A program made the translations under genes and the position numbers. The notes beneath the pieces are model-generated. The model searched no databases and was not told the DNA's origin. It saw nothing but the letters and a program-made list of their open reading frames with translations. Shown here piece by piece: positions 17,369-26,029 of a stretch of DNA of 64,000 nt. The DNA lies in NCBI RefSeq assembly GCF_018623035.1, contig NZ_CP076023.1:1550001-1614000 (forward strand). Reading direction: 5' to 3'. How positions within the stretch are numbered: the first letter of the stretch is position 1; every line of letters begins with the position of its first letter. This DNA comes from Cellulomonas dongxiuzhuiae (lineage in GTDB: Bacteria; Actinomycetota; Actinomycetes; Actinomycetales; Cellulomonadaceae).

Positions 17369-19065
17369 CCGGCACCGTGCTGCTCGCCGTCGGCGGCAAC
17401 GCGCTCGTCCTCGACGGCGAGCCGGGGACCGTCGTCCGGCAGCAGGAGCGTGCGGCGCGGTTCGCCACGCAGGTCGCCGACCTCGTCGCGGACGGCTGGC
17501 GGGTCCTGGTCACGCACGGCAACGGACCGCAGGTGGGGTACATCGTGCGCCGCGGCGAGCTCGTCGCCGCCGACGCCGCGTCCGAGGGGCTGCCCGACCT
17601 GCCGCTGTGGCTCGCCGTCGCCGACTCCCAGGGTGGCATCGGTCACCTGCTCGCCGTCGCCCTCGACGGTGCGCTCGAGCTCCGGGGCCTGGACGTCCGT
17701 GCCGTCGCCGTCCTCACCCACGTCGAGGTCGACGCGGACGACCCCGCCTTCGCACGACCGACGAAGCCGATCGGCGCCGCGATGACGGCGACGACGGCCC
17801 GACGGCGTGCGGCCGAGGGCTGGGCGGTCGTCGAGACGGCGCCCGGCGTGCACCGCCGGGTCGTGCCGAGCCCGCGGCCGCGGCGCGTCGTGGAGGCCGA
17901 GCAGATCCACGCGCTCGCGGCCACGGGCGCCGTCGTCGTGGCGGCGGGCGGCGGGGGCATCCCCGTCGTCCGCCGGGGCGACGGGTGGCACGGCGTCGAC
18001 GCGGTCGTGGACAAGGACCACACGTCGGCGCTGCTCGCGGCCTCGATCGGCGTCGACACGCTGGTCCTGGTCACGGGGGTGGACGAGGTGTGCGTGGGCT
18101 GGGGGACACCGGACCGGCGGGCGCTGCGCCACGTCGACCCGGTCGAGCTGCGCGGGCACCTCGAGGCGGGCGAGTTCCCCGCAGGGTCGATGGGCCCCAA
18201 GGTCGAGTCCGTGCTGCAGTTCGTCGCCGACGGTGGTCACCGCGCCGTCATCACGTCCCTGGCCAGCCTGCGCGACGCGCTCGAGGGCCGGTCGGGGACG
18301 CACCTCACCGTGGGGGACCGCCCGTCCCGCACGGCAGCACCGGACCGTCGGACACCACCGACAGGAGAACCGATGATCACCCTCCCCGCTGAACCCTTCC
18401 CCTTCACCTTCGACCCCCGGCACGTCGCACTGCTGTGCATCGACTTCCAGCGCGACTTCATGGAGGCCGGGGGGTTCGGGGAGTCGCTGGGCAACGACGT
18501 GTCGCGGCTGCGCGGCACGATCGAGCCCACGAGCCGCGTCCTGACCGCCTTCCGCCGTCACGGCTGGCCGGTCATCCACACCCGCGAGGGCCACCGCCCG
18601 GACCTCGCCGACCTCTTCCCCGCCAAGCGCGACCGCGGGAGCCCCGCGCTGCGCATCGGCGAGGAGGGGCCGATGGGGCGGCTTCTGGTGCGCGGCTCCG
18701 CCGGCCACGGGATCGTCCCCGAGCTCGCCCCCGTCGCCGGCGAGGTCGTCCTCGACAAGCCCGGCAAGGGCTCGTTCTACGCGACCGACCTCGAGACGAT
18801 CCTGCGGGCCCGGGGGATCACGAGCCTCGTCGTCACCGGCGTCACCACCGAGGTCTGCGTCCAGACGACGGTCCGGGAGGCGAACGACCGGGGCTTCGAG
18901 TCGCTGGTCCTCGCCGACTGCACGGCGTCGTACTTCCCCGAGTTCCACCGCTCGGCACTCGACATGTTCTCCGCGCAGGGCGGCATCGTGGGATGGGTCG
19001 GGACCTCCGACGCCCTCCTCGCCGCACTCGTCCCCACCACGATCCACGAGGAGGTCGCACGATGA
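17365..19065 (+). CDS. arcC: Carbamate kinase read in frame into a cysteine hydrolase (566-residue fusion)
   Basis: Residues 1-315 are a carbamate kinase: VGGNALV, HGNGPQVG, VAAGGGGIPV, then VDKDHTSALLA. It would make ATP from carbamoyl phosphate and ADP. No stop follows; a 21-residue Pro/Arg/Thr linker leads into a complete isochorismatase-fold hydrolase (337-566). An ATGA at 18373-18376 with an AGGAGA ribosome site marks a normal gene junction, like every other junction in this operon, but the kinase frame passes through it. A one-base change, for example in the G5 run at 18312-18316, would let the kinase stop at 18376. So this is either a true fusion or a frameshift or sequencing artefact. 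Confidence 0.75.
   Translation: MTGTVLLAVGGNALVLDGEPGTVVRQQERAARFATQVADLVADGWRVLVTHGNGPQVGYIVRRGELVAADAASEGLPDLPLWLAVADSQGGIGHLLAVALDGALELRGLDVRAVAVLTHVEVDADDPAFARPTKPIGAAMTATTARRRAAEGWAVVETAPGVHRRVVPSPRPRRVVEAEQIHALAATGAVVVAAGGGGIPVVRRGDGWHGVDAVVDKDHTSALLAASIGVDTLVLVTGVDEVCVGWGTPDRRALRHVDPVELRGHLEAGEFPAGSMGPKVESVLQFVADGGHRAVITSLASLRDALEGRSGTHLTVGDRPSRTAAPDRRTPPTGEPMITLPAEPFPFTFDPRHVALLCIDFQRDFMEAGGFGESLGNDVSRLRGTIEPTSRVLTAFRRHGWPVIHTREGHRPDLADLFPAKRDRGSPALRIGEEGPMGRLLVRGSAGHGIVPELAPVAGEVVLDKPGKGSFYATDLETILRARGITSLVVTGVTTEVCVQTTVREANDRGFESLVLADCTASYFPEFHRSALDMFSAQGGIVGWVGTSDALLAALVPTTIHEEVAR
18363..18375 (+). promoter_or_regulatory. Internal ribosome-binding site before the hydrolase domain
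   Basis: AGGAGA (18363-18368) lies 4 bases before ATG 18373. It is one of the best ribosome sites in the operon and stands at the exact domain border, so the hydrolase can probably be made alone as well. Confidence 0.6.
18373..19065 (+). CDS. Isochorismatase-family cysteine hydrolase, biuret-hydrolase-like (separate start)
   Basis: 230 residues if translated from its own ATG. Catalytic triad of the superfamily is visible: Asp24 (CIDFQRDF), Lys132 (KPGKGSFY) and Cys162 (TTEVCVQTT). The strings HTREGHRPDLADL, DKPGKGSF and TTVREANDRG are very like those of Rhizobium biuret hydrolase BiuH, which opens biuret to allophanate. Isochorismatase relatives also hydrolyse ureidoacrylate and N-carbamoylsarcosine, and here oxamate would fit the AllFGH context. 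Cytoplasmic. Its stop overlaps the permease ATG. Function as an amide or ureide hydrolase is likely; the substrate is open. Confidence 0.6.
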   Translation: MITLPAEPFPFTFDPRHVALLCIDFQRDFMEAGGFGESLGNDVSRLRGTIEPTSRVLTAFRRHGWPVIHTREGHRPDLADLFPAKRDRGSPALRIGEEGPMGRLLVRGSAGHGIVPELAPVAGEVVLDKPGKGSFYATDLETILRARGITSLVVTGVTTEVCVQTTVREANDRGFESLVLADCTASYFPEFHRSALDMFSAQGGIVGWVGTSDALLAALVPTTIHEEVAR

Positions 19066-21035
19066 GCGATGCTGCACCCGCGGCGCAGACCGCGGACCAC
19101 CCCACCGCCCCGCCCGCCCGGCTGCCGTGGTGGACCGCGGGGGACTGGAACGGCGTGTTCGGTCTCGGCACGAACGTCCTGCTCAACGTCATCGTCCTGA
19201 CGGGGCTGTGCCTGGCCGTCGTCCAGATCCCGTCGGACACCGTCTACGGGCGGGTCCTGCCGGCGCTGGGCATCGCCCTGCCCCTCGGCAACATCTGGTA
19301 CGCCGTCCTGGCGCGCCGGCTCGCCCGCCGGGAGGGGCGCACCGACGTGACGGCCCTGCCCTACGGGCCGAGCGTCCCGCACACGTTCATCGTCGTGTTC
19401 GTCGTCATGCTGCCGGTGTTCCTCCAGACGCAGGACCCCCTCGCGGCCTGGCGGGCGGGCCTGGCGTGGGCGTTCATCATCGGGTGCATCGTGCTCCTGG
19501 GTGCGGTGCTCGGCCCGTGGATCCGGCGCCTGACGCCCCGCGCGGCACTGCTCGGGGCGCTCGCCGGCATCTCGATCACGTTCATCTCGATGAGCCCCGC
19601 CGCCCAGATGTGGCAGGCGCCGTGGATCGCGTTCGTGGCGTTCGGGTTCATCCTCGTCGGGTGGCTCGGCGGGCGCCGGATGCCGTGGGGGGCACCCGTC
19701 GGGCTGGTCGCGGTCCTCCTCGCCACGGCCGTCGCGTGGGTCGCCGTCGCGGCGGGCTGGTCGGGCATCCTCGAGCCGAGCGCGGTCTCGCAGTCGCTCG
19801 CGGACCTCGCCGTGCACCTGCCCCTGCCGTCGACGGACGTCGTCGCCGGGCTGCAGGACATCGCCCCGCTGCTGGCCTCCGCCATCCCGCTCGGCATCTA
19901 CAACTTCACCGAGGGCATGACGAACGTGGAGTCCGCGGCCGCCGCGGGCGACCGGTACTCCGTGCGCCAGGTGCTCGCCGCCGACGGGCTCGGCGCCGTC
20001 GTCGGCTCGTTCCTCGGCTCGCCGTTCCCGCCCGCGGTGTACATCGGCCACCCGGGCTGGAAGGCCGTCGGCGGTCGGGTGGGGTACTCGCTGGCGACGG
20101 GGATCGTCGTGGGCCTCGTGTGCTTCACCGGGCTGGTCGGGACGTTCCTCGCGGTCTTCCCGATGCAGGCGCTCGTGCCCGTGCTGCTGTACATCGGCCT
20201 GGTCATCGGGGCGCAGGCGTTCCACGTGAACGCGCGCCGGTACTTCCCGGCGATCGTCCTGGCGATGATCCCGAGCCTGGCGGAGTGGGCGACGGGGCTG
20301 ATCAACAACGCGCTCGCGGCGGCCGGCACCTCGGCGCAGGAGGTCGGGACCGGCGCGCTGGTGGCCAACGGCGTCATCTACGACGGCCTGGTGCTGCTCG
20401 GCCAGGGCGCCGTGCTCGTCGGCATCCTGCTGGGGGCGATCGCCTGCTTCGTCCTCGACCGCCGGCTCTACGCCGCGGCCGCCACGGCGGTCATCGCGGC
20501 GGTGCTGTCCTTCTTCGGGCTCGTCAACGCCGTCGAGGTGGGGGTCAACGCCTCACCTGCGGTGACCCTGGGGTACCTGTTCCTGGCCCTGCTGCTCGCG
20601 GCCTTCGGGTGGCACCTGCGCCACGAGCACTCCGACGCCCTGGACGACGAGCTGCTGTTCGTCAACGGCACCCTGATGCGCGGCCTGGACCTGCACGCCC
20701 ACCTCGACGGCGCCGAGCTGCTCGAGGAGACGTCGACCGCCCCGCGCTACCGGGTGCACGCGATCGACGGCGCCTACCCCGGGATGTACGAGGTCGGTGA
20801 GGACGAGGAGGGGGCGTCGGTGCCCGGTGAGCTCTACCAGGTGCCCGCCGAGGTGCTCGTCCGCGTCGTCGAGGGCGAGCCGCCCGGGCTGTACCGCGGG
20901 GCCGTCGAGCTCGCGGACGGCCGCCGGGTGCCGGGCATCCTGTCCCGGCGCGACGCCGCGCAGGAGCACCCGGAGATCACCGAGCACGGGGGGTGGCGCC
21001 GCTACCTGGCCACGTCGTCAACCGCGGTCGGCTGA
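19062..21035 (+). CDS. Purine/uracil-type permease with C-terminal allophanate-hydrolase-like domain
   Basis: 657 residues. Residues 20-520 are an NCS2/AzgA-like permease with about 12-14 hydrophobic spans (LPYGPSVPHTFIVV; YNFTEGMTNVESAAAAGDRYS). Residues about 533-650 are soluble, starting FVNGTLMRGLDLHAHL and ending ITEHGGWRRYLA. This matches the pattern of the C-terminal gamma-glutamylcyclotransferase-like domain of allophanate hydrolase, which decarboxylates N-carboxycarbamate. The ribosome site GAGGAGG is 7 bases upstream and the ATG overlaps the hydrolase stop. A transporter carrying such a domain could process or sense the ureide as it enters; that is inference. Confidence 0.8.
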   Translation: MSDAAPAAQTADHPTAPPARLPWWTAGDWNGVFGLGTNVLLNVIVLTGLCLAVVQIPSDTVYGRVLPALGIALPLGNIWYAVLARRLARREGRTDVTALPYGPSVPHTFIVVFVVMLPVFLQTQDPLAAWRAGLAWAFIIGCIVLLGAVLGPWIRRLTPRAALLGALAGISITFISMSPAAQMWQAPWIAFVAFGFILVGWLGGRRMPWGAPVGLVAVLLATAVAWVAVAAGWSGILEPSAVSQSLADLAVHLPLPSTDVVAGLQDIAPLLASAIPLGIYNFTEGMTNVESAAAAGDRYSVRQVLAADGLGAVVGSFLGSPFPPAVYIGHPGWKAVGGRVGYSLATGIVVGLVCFTGLVGTFLAVFPMQALVPVLLYIGLVIGAQAFHVNARRYFPAIVLAMIPSLAEWATGLINNALAAAGTSAQEVGTGALVANGVIYDGLVLLGQGAVLVGILLGAIACFVLDRRLYAAAATAVIAAVLSFFGLVNAVEVGVNASPAVTLGYLFLALLLAAFGWHLRHEHSDALDDELLFVNGTLMRGLDLHAHLDGAELLEETSTAPRYRVHAIDGAYPGMYEVGEDEEGASVPGELYQVPAEVLVRVVEGEPPGLYRGAVELADGRRVPGILSRRDAAQEHPEITEHGGWRRYLATSSTAVG

Positions 21036-21734
21036 CCGCACCGTCCCGGCACCGCCCGGCCGCGCCCCCGGCGCGGCCGGGCGGTCGAGGGCCGCCAGCA
21101 CGGCCGCCGCGAGCCCGTCGACGTGGTCGACCACGTCGAGCGCCCCGGCCCCGAGCAGCTCACCGGGCTGCGCGTAGCCCCACGCGACACCGAGGCAGTC
21201 CACGCCGTTCGCACGTGCGCCGTGCACGTCGTGCTCCCGGTCGCCGACCATCAGCACCGCCCCGGCCGGTCGCAGCGCGTCGAGGGCGGCCGCGACGACC
21301 GTCGCCTTGGACGACGGCACGTGGTCCGGCGGCGCCCCGAACACGCCCTCGAGCAGGGGTGCGAGGCCGAAGCGCTCGCAGATCGGCCCGGCGAACACCT
21401 CGGGCTTGCTGGTCGCCACGGCTAGGCGCACGCCGGCGTCCCGGAGCGTCGTCAGCTGCTCGGGGACGCCGTCGTAGACGCTGTTCTCCCACATCCCCGT
21501 CGTGCGGAAGTAGCCCCGGTACGCGGCGACCGCCTCGGGCACGCGCTCCGGCGGGACGCTGAACCGCGGGAACGCGTCCACCAGGGGAGGGCCGACGAAG
21601 GCGCGCAGCGCCGTGTCGTCGGGCACCGGCAGCCCCAGCGCCGTGAACGCCACGCGGGCGCTCGCGGCGATGCCGGGGTAGGAGTCGGTGAGGGTGCCGT
21701 CGAGGTCCAGCAGGACGAGGGGTGCGGGAGTCAT
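21018..21734 (-). CDS. HAD-family phosphatase, phosphoglycolate-phosphatase-like (copy 1)
   Basis: 238-residue HAD hydrolase. Motif I LLDLDGTLTDS with the nucleophile Asp in DLDGT, motif II VATSK, motif IV MVGDREHDVHGA. A helical cap (about 20-85) places it with Gph/PpaX-type enzymes that dephosphorylate phosphoglycolate or small sugar phosphates. ATG at 21734 is preferred over 21743 because GGGAGG then stands 9 bases upstream instead of touching the start. The last 18 bases overlap the permease stop on the other strand. Strongly similar to the next gene; tandem duplication is likely. Confidence 0.85.
   Translation of the reverse strand: MTPAPLVLLDLDGTLTDSYPGIAASARVAFTALGLPVPDDTALRAFVGPPLVDAFPRFSVPPERVPEAVAAYRGYFRTTGMWENSVYDGVPEQLTTLRDAGVRLAVATSKPEVFAGPICERFGLAPLLEGVFGAPPDHVPSSKATVVAAALDALRPAGAVLMVGDREHDVHGARANGVDCLGVAWGYAQPGELLGAGALDVVDHVDGLAAAVLAALDRPAAPGARPGGAGTVRSADRG
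21051..21085 (+). terminator. 16-bp hairpin after the permease
   Basis: Perfect stem 21051-21066 with 21070-21085 and a CCC loop, 15 bases after the permease stop. It also lies inside the last codons of the convergent HAD gene, so it may serve both strands. Confidence 0.5.
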
Positions 21735-21760
21735 CCCGGCCATCCTCCCAGGCGGCAGCG

Positions 21761-22432
21761 TCAGCCGGTCACCCGGGCGAGGACGGCGGCGGGGACCTCC
21801 GCGGGCGAGGCGAGCACGTCGGCCGCACCCGCGGTGCGCAGCTCGTCCTCGCCGCCGTAGCCCCACAGCGCCCCGAGGCAGGGCACCCCGTGCTCGGCGG
21901 CGCCGTGCACGTCGTGCTCGCGGTCGCCGAGCATGACGGCCCGGTACCCGGCCTCGCCGACCGTCCCGCGCACCCACGCCAGCGCCCGCCCGATGATCTC
22001 GCCCTTCGTCTCCGACTCGTCGTCCGGGGCCCCGACGACGTGGTCGAGCAGCGGCGTGAGGCCGGTCTCGGCGCAGATCGGCTCGGCCCAGCGCAGCGGC
22101 TTGGCGGTGGCGACGACCAGCAGCACGCCGGCCTCGCGCAGGGCGACGAGGGCCTCGGGGATGCCGTCGAACACCCGGGTGTCCCACACGCCGACGTCCG
22201 AGAAGTGGGTCCCGTACGCGGCGACGGCCGTGTCGAGCTGCTCGGCGCCCACCCCGTGGGTCGTGAACGACCACGTGATCGGCGGGCCGGCGAACGAGCG
22301 GATGACGGCCTCCGCGGGGGCGGGCAGGCCGACCTGGGCGTACGCGTGGCGCACGGACGCGGCGATCCCGGAGGCGGAGTCCATGAGGGTGCCGTCGAGG
22401 TCGAGCAGGGCCACGGGCAGTGCGGTCGTCAT
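21761..22432 (-). CDS. HAD-family phosphatase, phosphoglycolate-phosphatase-like (copy 2)
   Basis: 223 residues with the same motif order as its neighbour: LLDLDGTLMDS, VATAK, MLGDREHDVHGA, and a shared GIAAS...GPP cap segment. ATG 22432 aligns with the start of copy 1, and CACCAT stands 7 bases upstream as a possible -10; a further 45 in-frame codons upstream lack family similarity. Only 26 bases separate the two genes, so both are probably on one transcript. Substrate unknown; the divergent neighbour is ileS with its own promoter. Confidence 0.85.
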   Translation of the reverse strand: MTTALPVALLDLDGTLMDSASGIAASVRHAYAQVGLPAPAEAVIRSFAGPPITWSFTTHGVGAEQLDTAVAAYGTHFSDVGVWDTRVFDGIPEALVALREAGVLLVVATAKPLRWAEPICAETGLTPLLDHVVGAPDDESETKGEIIGRALAWVRGTVGEAGYRAVMLGDREHDVHGAAEHGVPCLGALWGYGGEDELRTAGAADVLASPAEVPAAVLARVTG

Positions 22433-22508
22433 GGGTGCGATGGTGCCCCGCAGGCACGCGCCGCGACGAATCGCACGGGTCCCGCCACGGCCGCTCCGGG
22501 AGATCAGG

Positions 22509-22538
22509 ATGACCGCGGGCGCACCAACCTCGTATGCT
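22509..22538 (+). promoter_or_regulatory. ileS promoter (ATGACC - 18 - TATGCT)
   Basis: -35-like ATGACC at 22509-22514 and -10 TATGCT at 22533-22538 with an 18-base spacer. Transcription would begin near 22545, just before the T-box leader. Confidence 0.6.
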
Positions 22539-22544
22539 GGCGGC

Positions 22545-22770
22545 ACAGGCGTCGACCCGGCCATCACCGGTGAGCCTCCGGAAGAACGGGACGTGCGTCA
22601 CGGCGTGCGTCCTCAGTAGAACCGGACGGGGCAGGCCCGTCACAGCCGCAGGCGAGAGGTCGGGGGCCCGCCCCCGGCAAGCGAGGTGGTACCGCGGTGG
22701 TCCCCGGGTGGTCCGGGTGTCGTCGTCCTCGTGGCCGTGCCGCACCCCACCGGGTGCGCGAGACCAGGAG
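22545..22770 (+). promoter_or_regulatory. T-box leader of ileS
   Basis: The hallmark T-box sequence GGTGGTACCGCGG lies at 22685-22697; UGGU (22687-22690) would pair with the ACCA end of uncharged tRNA-Ile, whose discriminator base is A. Upstream, ATCACCGGTGAGCCTCCGG (from 22563) resembles the stem I and stem II region of actinobacterial ileS T-boxes, with ATC 22563-22565 as candidate isoleucine specifier (inference). No terminator with a U-run follows. Actinobacterial ileS T-boxes act on translation by freeing the ribosome site (here AGGAG 22766-22770), and that mode is likely. Confidence 0.85.
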
Positions 22771-22777
22771 CCCCACC

Positions 22778-25700
22778 GTGGCGTACCCGCTGCACCGCAC
22801 GTCCGACGCAACCCCCGCGACGGTCCCGCCCAGCCCCGACCTGCCCGCCCTCGAGCGGGACGTGCTGGCGCACTGGGAGGCGGACGGCACGTTCCGCGCG
22901 TCGGTCGAGCAGCGGCCTGCGGGCGAGGACGGTGCCAACGAGTACGTCTTCTACGACGGCCCGCCGTTCGCCAACGGCCTGCCGCACTACGGCCACCTGC
23001 TGACCGGCTACGCCAAGGACGTCGTCCCGCGCTACCAGACGATGCGCGGCCGGCGGGTCGAGCGCAGGTTCGGCTGGGACACCCACGGGCTGCCCGCCGA
23101 GCTCGAGGCCGAGCGCGTCCTGGGCATCACCGACAAGTCGCAGATCGACGAGATGGGGATCGCGGCCTTCAACGACGCCTGCCGGTCCTCGGTGCTCACG
23201 TACACCAAGGAGTGGCAGGAGTACGTCACCCGCCAGGCACGCTGGGTCGACTTCGAGAACGACTACAAGACGCTCGACCCGTCGTTCATGGAGTCGGTCA
23301 TCTGGGCGTTCAAGCAGCTCTACGACAAGGGGCTGGCCTACGAGGGCTACCGCGTCCTGCCGTACTGCTGGCGCGACGAGACCCCGCTGAGCAACCACGA
23401 GCTGCGCATGGACGACGACGTGTACGCGTCGCGCCAGGACCCCGCGCTGACGGTCGGCCTGCGGCTGGACTCCGGCGAGCTCCTGCTGATCTGGACGACC
23501 ACTCCGTGGACGCTGCCGTCCAACCTGGCCGTCGCGGTCGGTCCCGACGTCGAGTACGTCGTCGTCGAGCCCGCCGCCGGCTCGCCGTTCGCGCAGGCCC
23601 ACGCGGGCGAGCAGGTCGTGCTGGCCGCGGCGCGCCTCGGGGCGTACGCGCGCGAGCTGGGCGACGAGCCCACGGTCGTCGCGCGGCTGACCGGTGCCGA
23701 GCTGGTCGGCCGGCGCTACACGCCCCCGTTCGACTACTTCGCGGGCCACGAGAACGCCCACCAGGTGCTCGCGGCGGACTTCGTCACGACCGAGGACGGC
23801 ACCGGGGTCGTGCACCTCGCCCCCGCGTTCGGTGAGGACGACATGGTCGCGTGCGACGCCGCGGGCATCGCGCCGGTCGTCCCCGTGGACTCCAAGGGCC
23901 GGTTCACGGCGCAGGTCCCCGACTACGCCGACGTGCAGGTCTTCGAGGCGAACAAGCAGGTCATCGCCGACCTGAAGAACGGCACCGGACCGCTGGCGCG
24001 CGTCGCCGCGTCCGACCGCGCGGTGCTCGTGCGCCACGAGACGTACGAGCACTCCTACCCGCACTGCTGGCGCTGCCGGAACCCGCTGATCTACAAGGCC
24101 GTGTCGTCGTGGTTCGTGCGCGTGACGCAGTTCCGCGACCGCATGGTCGAGCTCAACCAGGGCATCGAGTGGATCCCCGGCCACATCAAGGACGGCCAGT
24201 TCGGCAAGTGGCTCGAGAACGCGCGCGACTGGTCGATCAGCCGCAACCGGTACTGGGGCACGCCCATCCCGGTGTGGGTGAGCGACGACCCGGCGTACCC
24301 CCGCATCGACGTGTACGGCTCGTTCGCCGAGCTCGAGGCCGACTTCGGCCGTGTGCCGACCAACGAGGCGGGCGAGCCGGACCTGCACCGGCCGTTCGTC
24401 GACGACCTCACGCGCCCCAACCCGGACGACCCCACGGGCCGCTCGACGATGCGCCGCATCCCCGACGTCCTCGACGTCTGGTTCGACTCGGGGTCGATGC
24501 CGTTCGCCCAGGTGCACTACCCGTTCGAGAACCGCCAGTGGTTCGAGCACCACTACCCGGGCGACTTCATCGTCGAGTACATCGGCCAGACGCGCGGCTG
24601 GTTCTACACGCTGCACGTGCTGGCGACCGCGATCTTCGACCGCGCCGCGTTCCGCAACGTCATGTGCCACGGCATCGTCCTGGGCGACGACGGGCGCAAG
24701 GCCAGCAAGTCCCTGCGCAACTACCCGGACCCCGTGGAGATGTGGGACAAGTACGGCTCGGACGCCGTGCGCTGGTCGCTCATGTCCTCGACGATCCTGC
24801 GGGGCGGCAACCTGGTCGTCACCGAGGACGGCATCCGCGACGGTGTCCGCCAGGTCCTGCTGCCGCTGTGGAGCACGTACTACTTCTTCACGCTGTACGC
24901 CGACGCGGCGGACGAGGGGCGCGGGTACACCGCGCAGCGCGTCACCGCCGAGCGGGCCGCGGGGCTCGCACCCATGGACCGGTACCTGCTCGCGCGGACG
25001 GGTGAGCTCACGGCGACGATGACCGCGCAGCTCGACGCGTACGACATCCCCGCCGCGTGCGAGTCCGTGCGCGAGCACCTCGACCTGCTGACGAACTGGT
25101 ACGTGCGCACCCAGCGTGACCGGTTCTGGTCGGAGGACACCGACGCGTTCGACACGCTGTGGACCGCGCTCGAGGAGCTCACGCGCGTCATGGCACCGCT
25201 CGCGCCGCTGGTCACCGAGGAGGTGTGGCGCGGCCTGACGGGCGGACGCAGCGTCCACCTGGCCGACTGGCCGGTCCCGGACGGCCCGCTGGTGCGCGAC
25301 GAGTCCCTGGTCGCCGCGATGGACGAGGTGCGTGCCGTGGTCTCGGCCGCGCTGGGGCTGCGCAAGGCGCACCAGGTGCGCGTGCGCCAGCCGCTGCGCC
25401 GGCTCACGGTCGCTGTCGCCGACCCCGCGGCGCTCGCGCCGTACACCGACCTGCTGGCCGCCGAGCTCAACGTCAAGCACGTCGACGTGGTGGCGGCCGA
25501 CGCGGCCACGACCGAGCGCTTCGGCATCACCCAGCGCCTCGCGGTCAACGCGCGCGCCGCCGGCCCGCGCCTGGGCCGTGCCGTTCAGCACGTCATCAAG
25601 GGCGCGCGCAGCGGCGCGTGGCGGCTCGACGGCGACACCGTCGTCGTGACGACCGACGACGGGGACGTGGCCCTCGAACCGGCCGAGTACGACCTGACCA

Positions 25701-26029
25701 CGGTCGTCGGCGAGGGGGCGGCTGGCGACGTGGCGGCCGCCGTGCTGGCCGGCGGCGTGGTCGTCGTGCTGGACCTCACGCTGGACGACGCGCTGCGGGC
25801 CGAGGGCTACGCGCGCGACGTCGTGCGGGCCGTGCAGGACGCGCGCAAGGCCGCCGGGCTGCACGTCGCCGACCGCGTCGACCTCACGCTCGCGGTCCCC
25901 GGCGCCCATGTCGCGGACGTCGAGGCGCACCGGCAGTTCGTCGCGGCCGAGACGCTGGCCTCGACCGTGACGATCGAGCCCACCGACGCGGCCGAGGTCG
26001 CCGTGACCGTCGTGCGGGCCGGCGCATGA
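22778..26029 (+). CDS. ileS: Isoleucyl-tRNA synthetase
   Basis: Class I synthetase charging tRNA-Ile, 1083 residues, normal for the actinobacterial type. HIGH-like HYGH at 70-73, KMSKS-like KASKS at 641-645, and the CP1 editing domain with [16 protein letters not shown] between them. The C-terminal anticodon-binding part carries HADs-like regions typical of the second, eukaryote-like IleRS class. GTG at 22778 is chosen by AGGAG 7 bases upstream and by the aligned N-terminus. Controlled by the T-box leader. Its stop overlaps folC (ATGA). Confidence 0.97.
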   Translation: MAYPLHRTSDATPATVPPSPDLPALERDVLAHWEADGTFRASVEQRPAGEDGANEYVFYDGPPFANGLPHYGHLLTGYAKDVVPRYQTMRGRRVERRFGWDTHGLPAELEAERVLGITDKSQIDEMGIAAFNDACRSSVLTYTKEWQEYVTRQARWVDFENDYKTLDPSFMESVIWAFKQLYDKGLAYEGYRVLPYCWRDETPLSNHELRMDDDVYASRQDPALTVGLRLDSGELLLIWTTTPWTLPSNLAVAVGPDVEYVVVEPAAGSPFAQAHAGEQVVLAAARLGAYARELGDEPTVVARLTGAELVGRRYTPPFDYFAGHENAHQVLAADFVTTEDGTGVVHLAPAFGEDDMVACDAAGIAPVVPVDSKGRFTAQVPDYADVQVFEANKQVIADLKNGTGPLARVAASDRAVLVRHETYEHSYPHCWRCRNPLIYKAVSSWFVRVTQFRDRMVELNQGIEWIPGHIKDGQFGKWLENARDWSISRNRYWGTPIPVWVSDDPAYPRIDVYGSFAELEADFGRVPTNEAGEPDLHRPFVDDLTRPNPDDPTGRSTMRRIPDVLDVWFDSGSMPFAQVHYPFENRQWFEHHYPGDFIVEYIGQTRGWFYTLHVLATAIFDRAAFRNVMCHGIVLGDDGRKASKSLRNYPDPVEMWDKYGSDAVRWSLMSSTILRGGNLVVTEDGIRDGVRQVLLPLWSTYYFFTLYADAADEGRGYTAQRVTAERAAGLAPMDRYLLARTGELTATMTAQLDAYDIPAACESVREHLDLLTNWYVRTQRDRFWSEDTDAFDTLWTALEELTRVMAPLAPLVTEEVWRGLTGGRSVHLADWPVPDGPLVRDESLVAAMDEVRAVVSAALGLRKAHQVRVRQPLRRLTVAVADPAALAPYTDLLAAELNVKHVDVVAADAATTERFGITQRLAVNARAAGPRLGRAVQHVIKGARSGAWRLDGDTVVVTTDDGDVALEPAEYDLTTVVGEGAAGDVAAAVLAGGVVVVLDLTLDDALRAEGYARDVVRAVQDARKAAGLHVADRVDLTLAVPGAHVADVEAHRQFVAAETLASTVTIEPTDAAEVAVTVVRAGA

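Noticed and set aside
18373..19065. Naming the hydrolase domain biuret hydrolase outright
   Set aside because: The resemblance is strong in motifs, but related hydrolases act on ureidoacrylate, carbamoylsarcosine and other amides; the operon context also allows oxamate.
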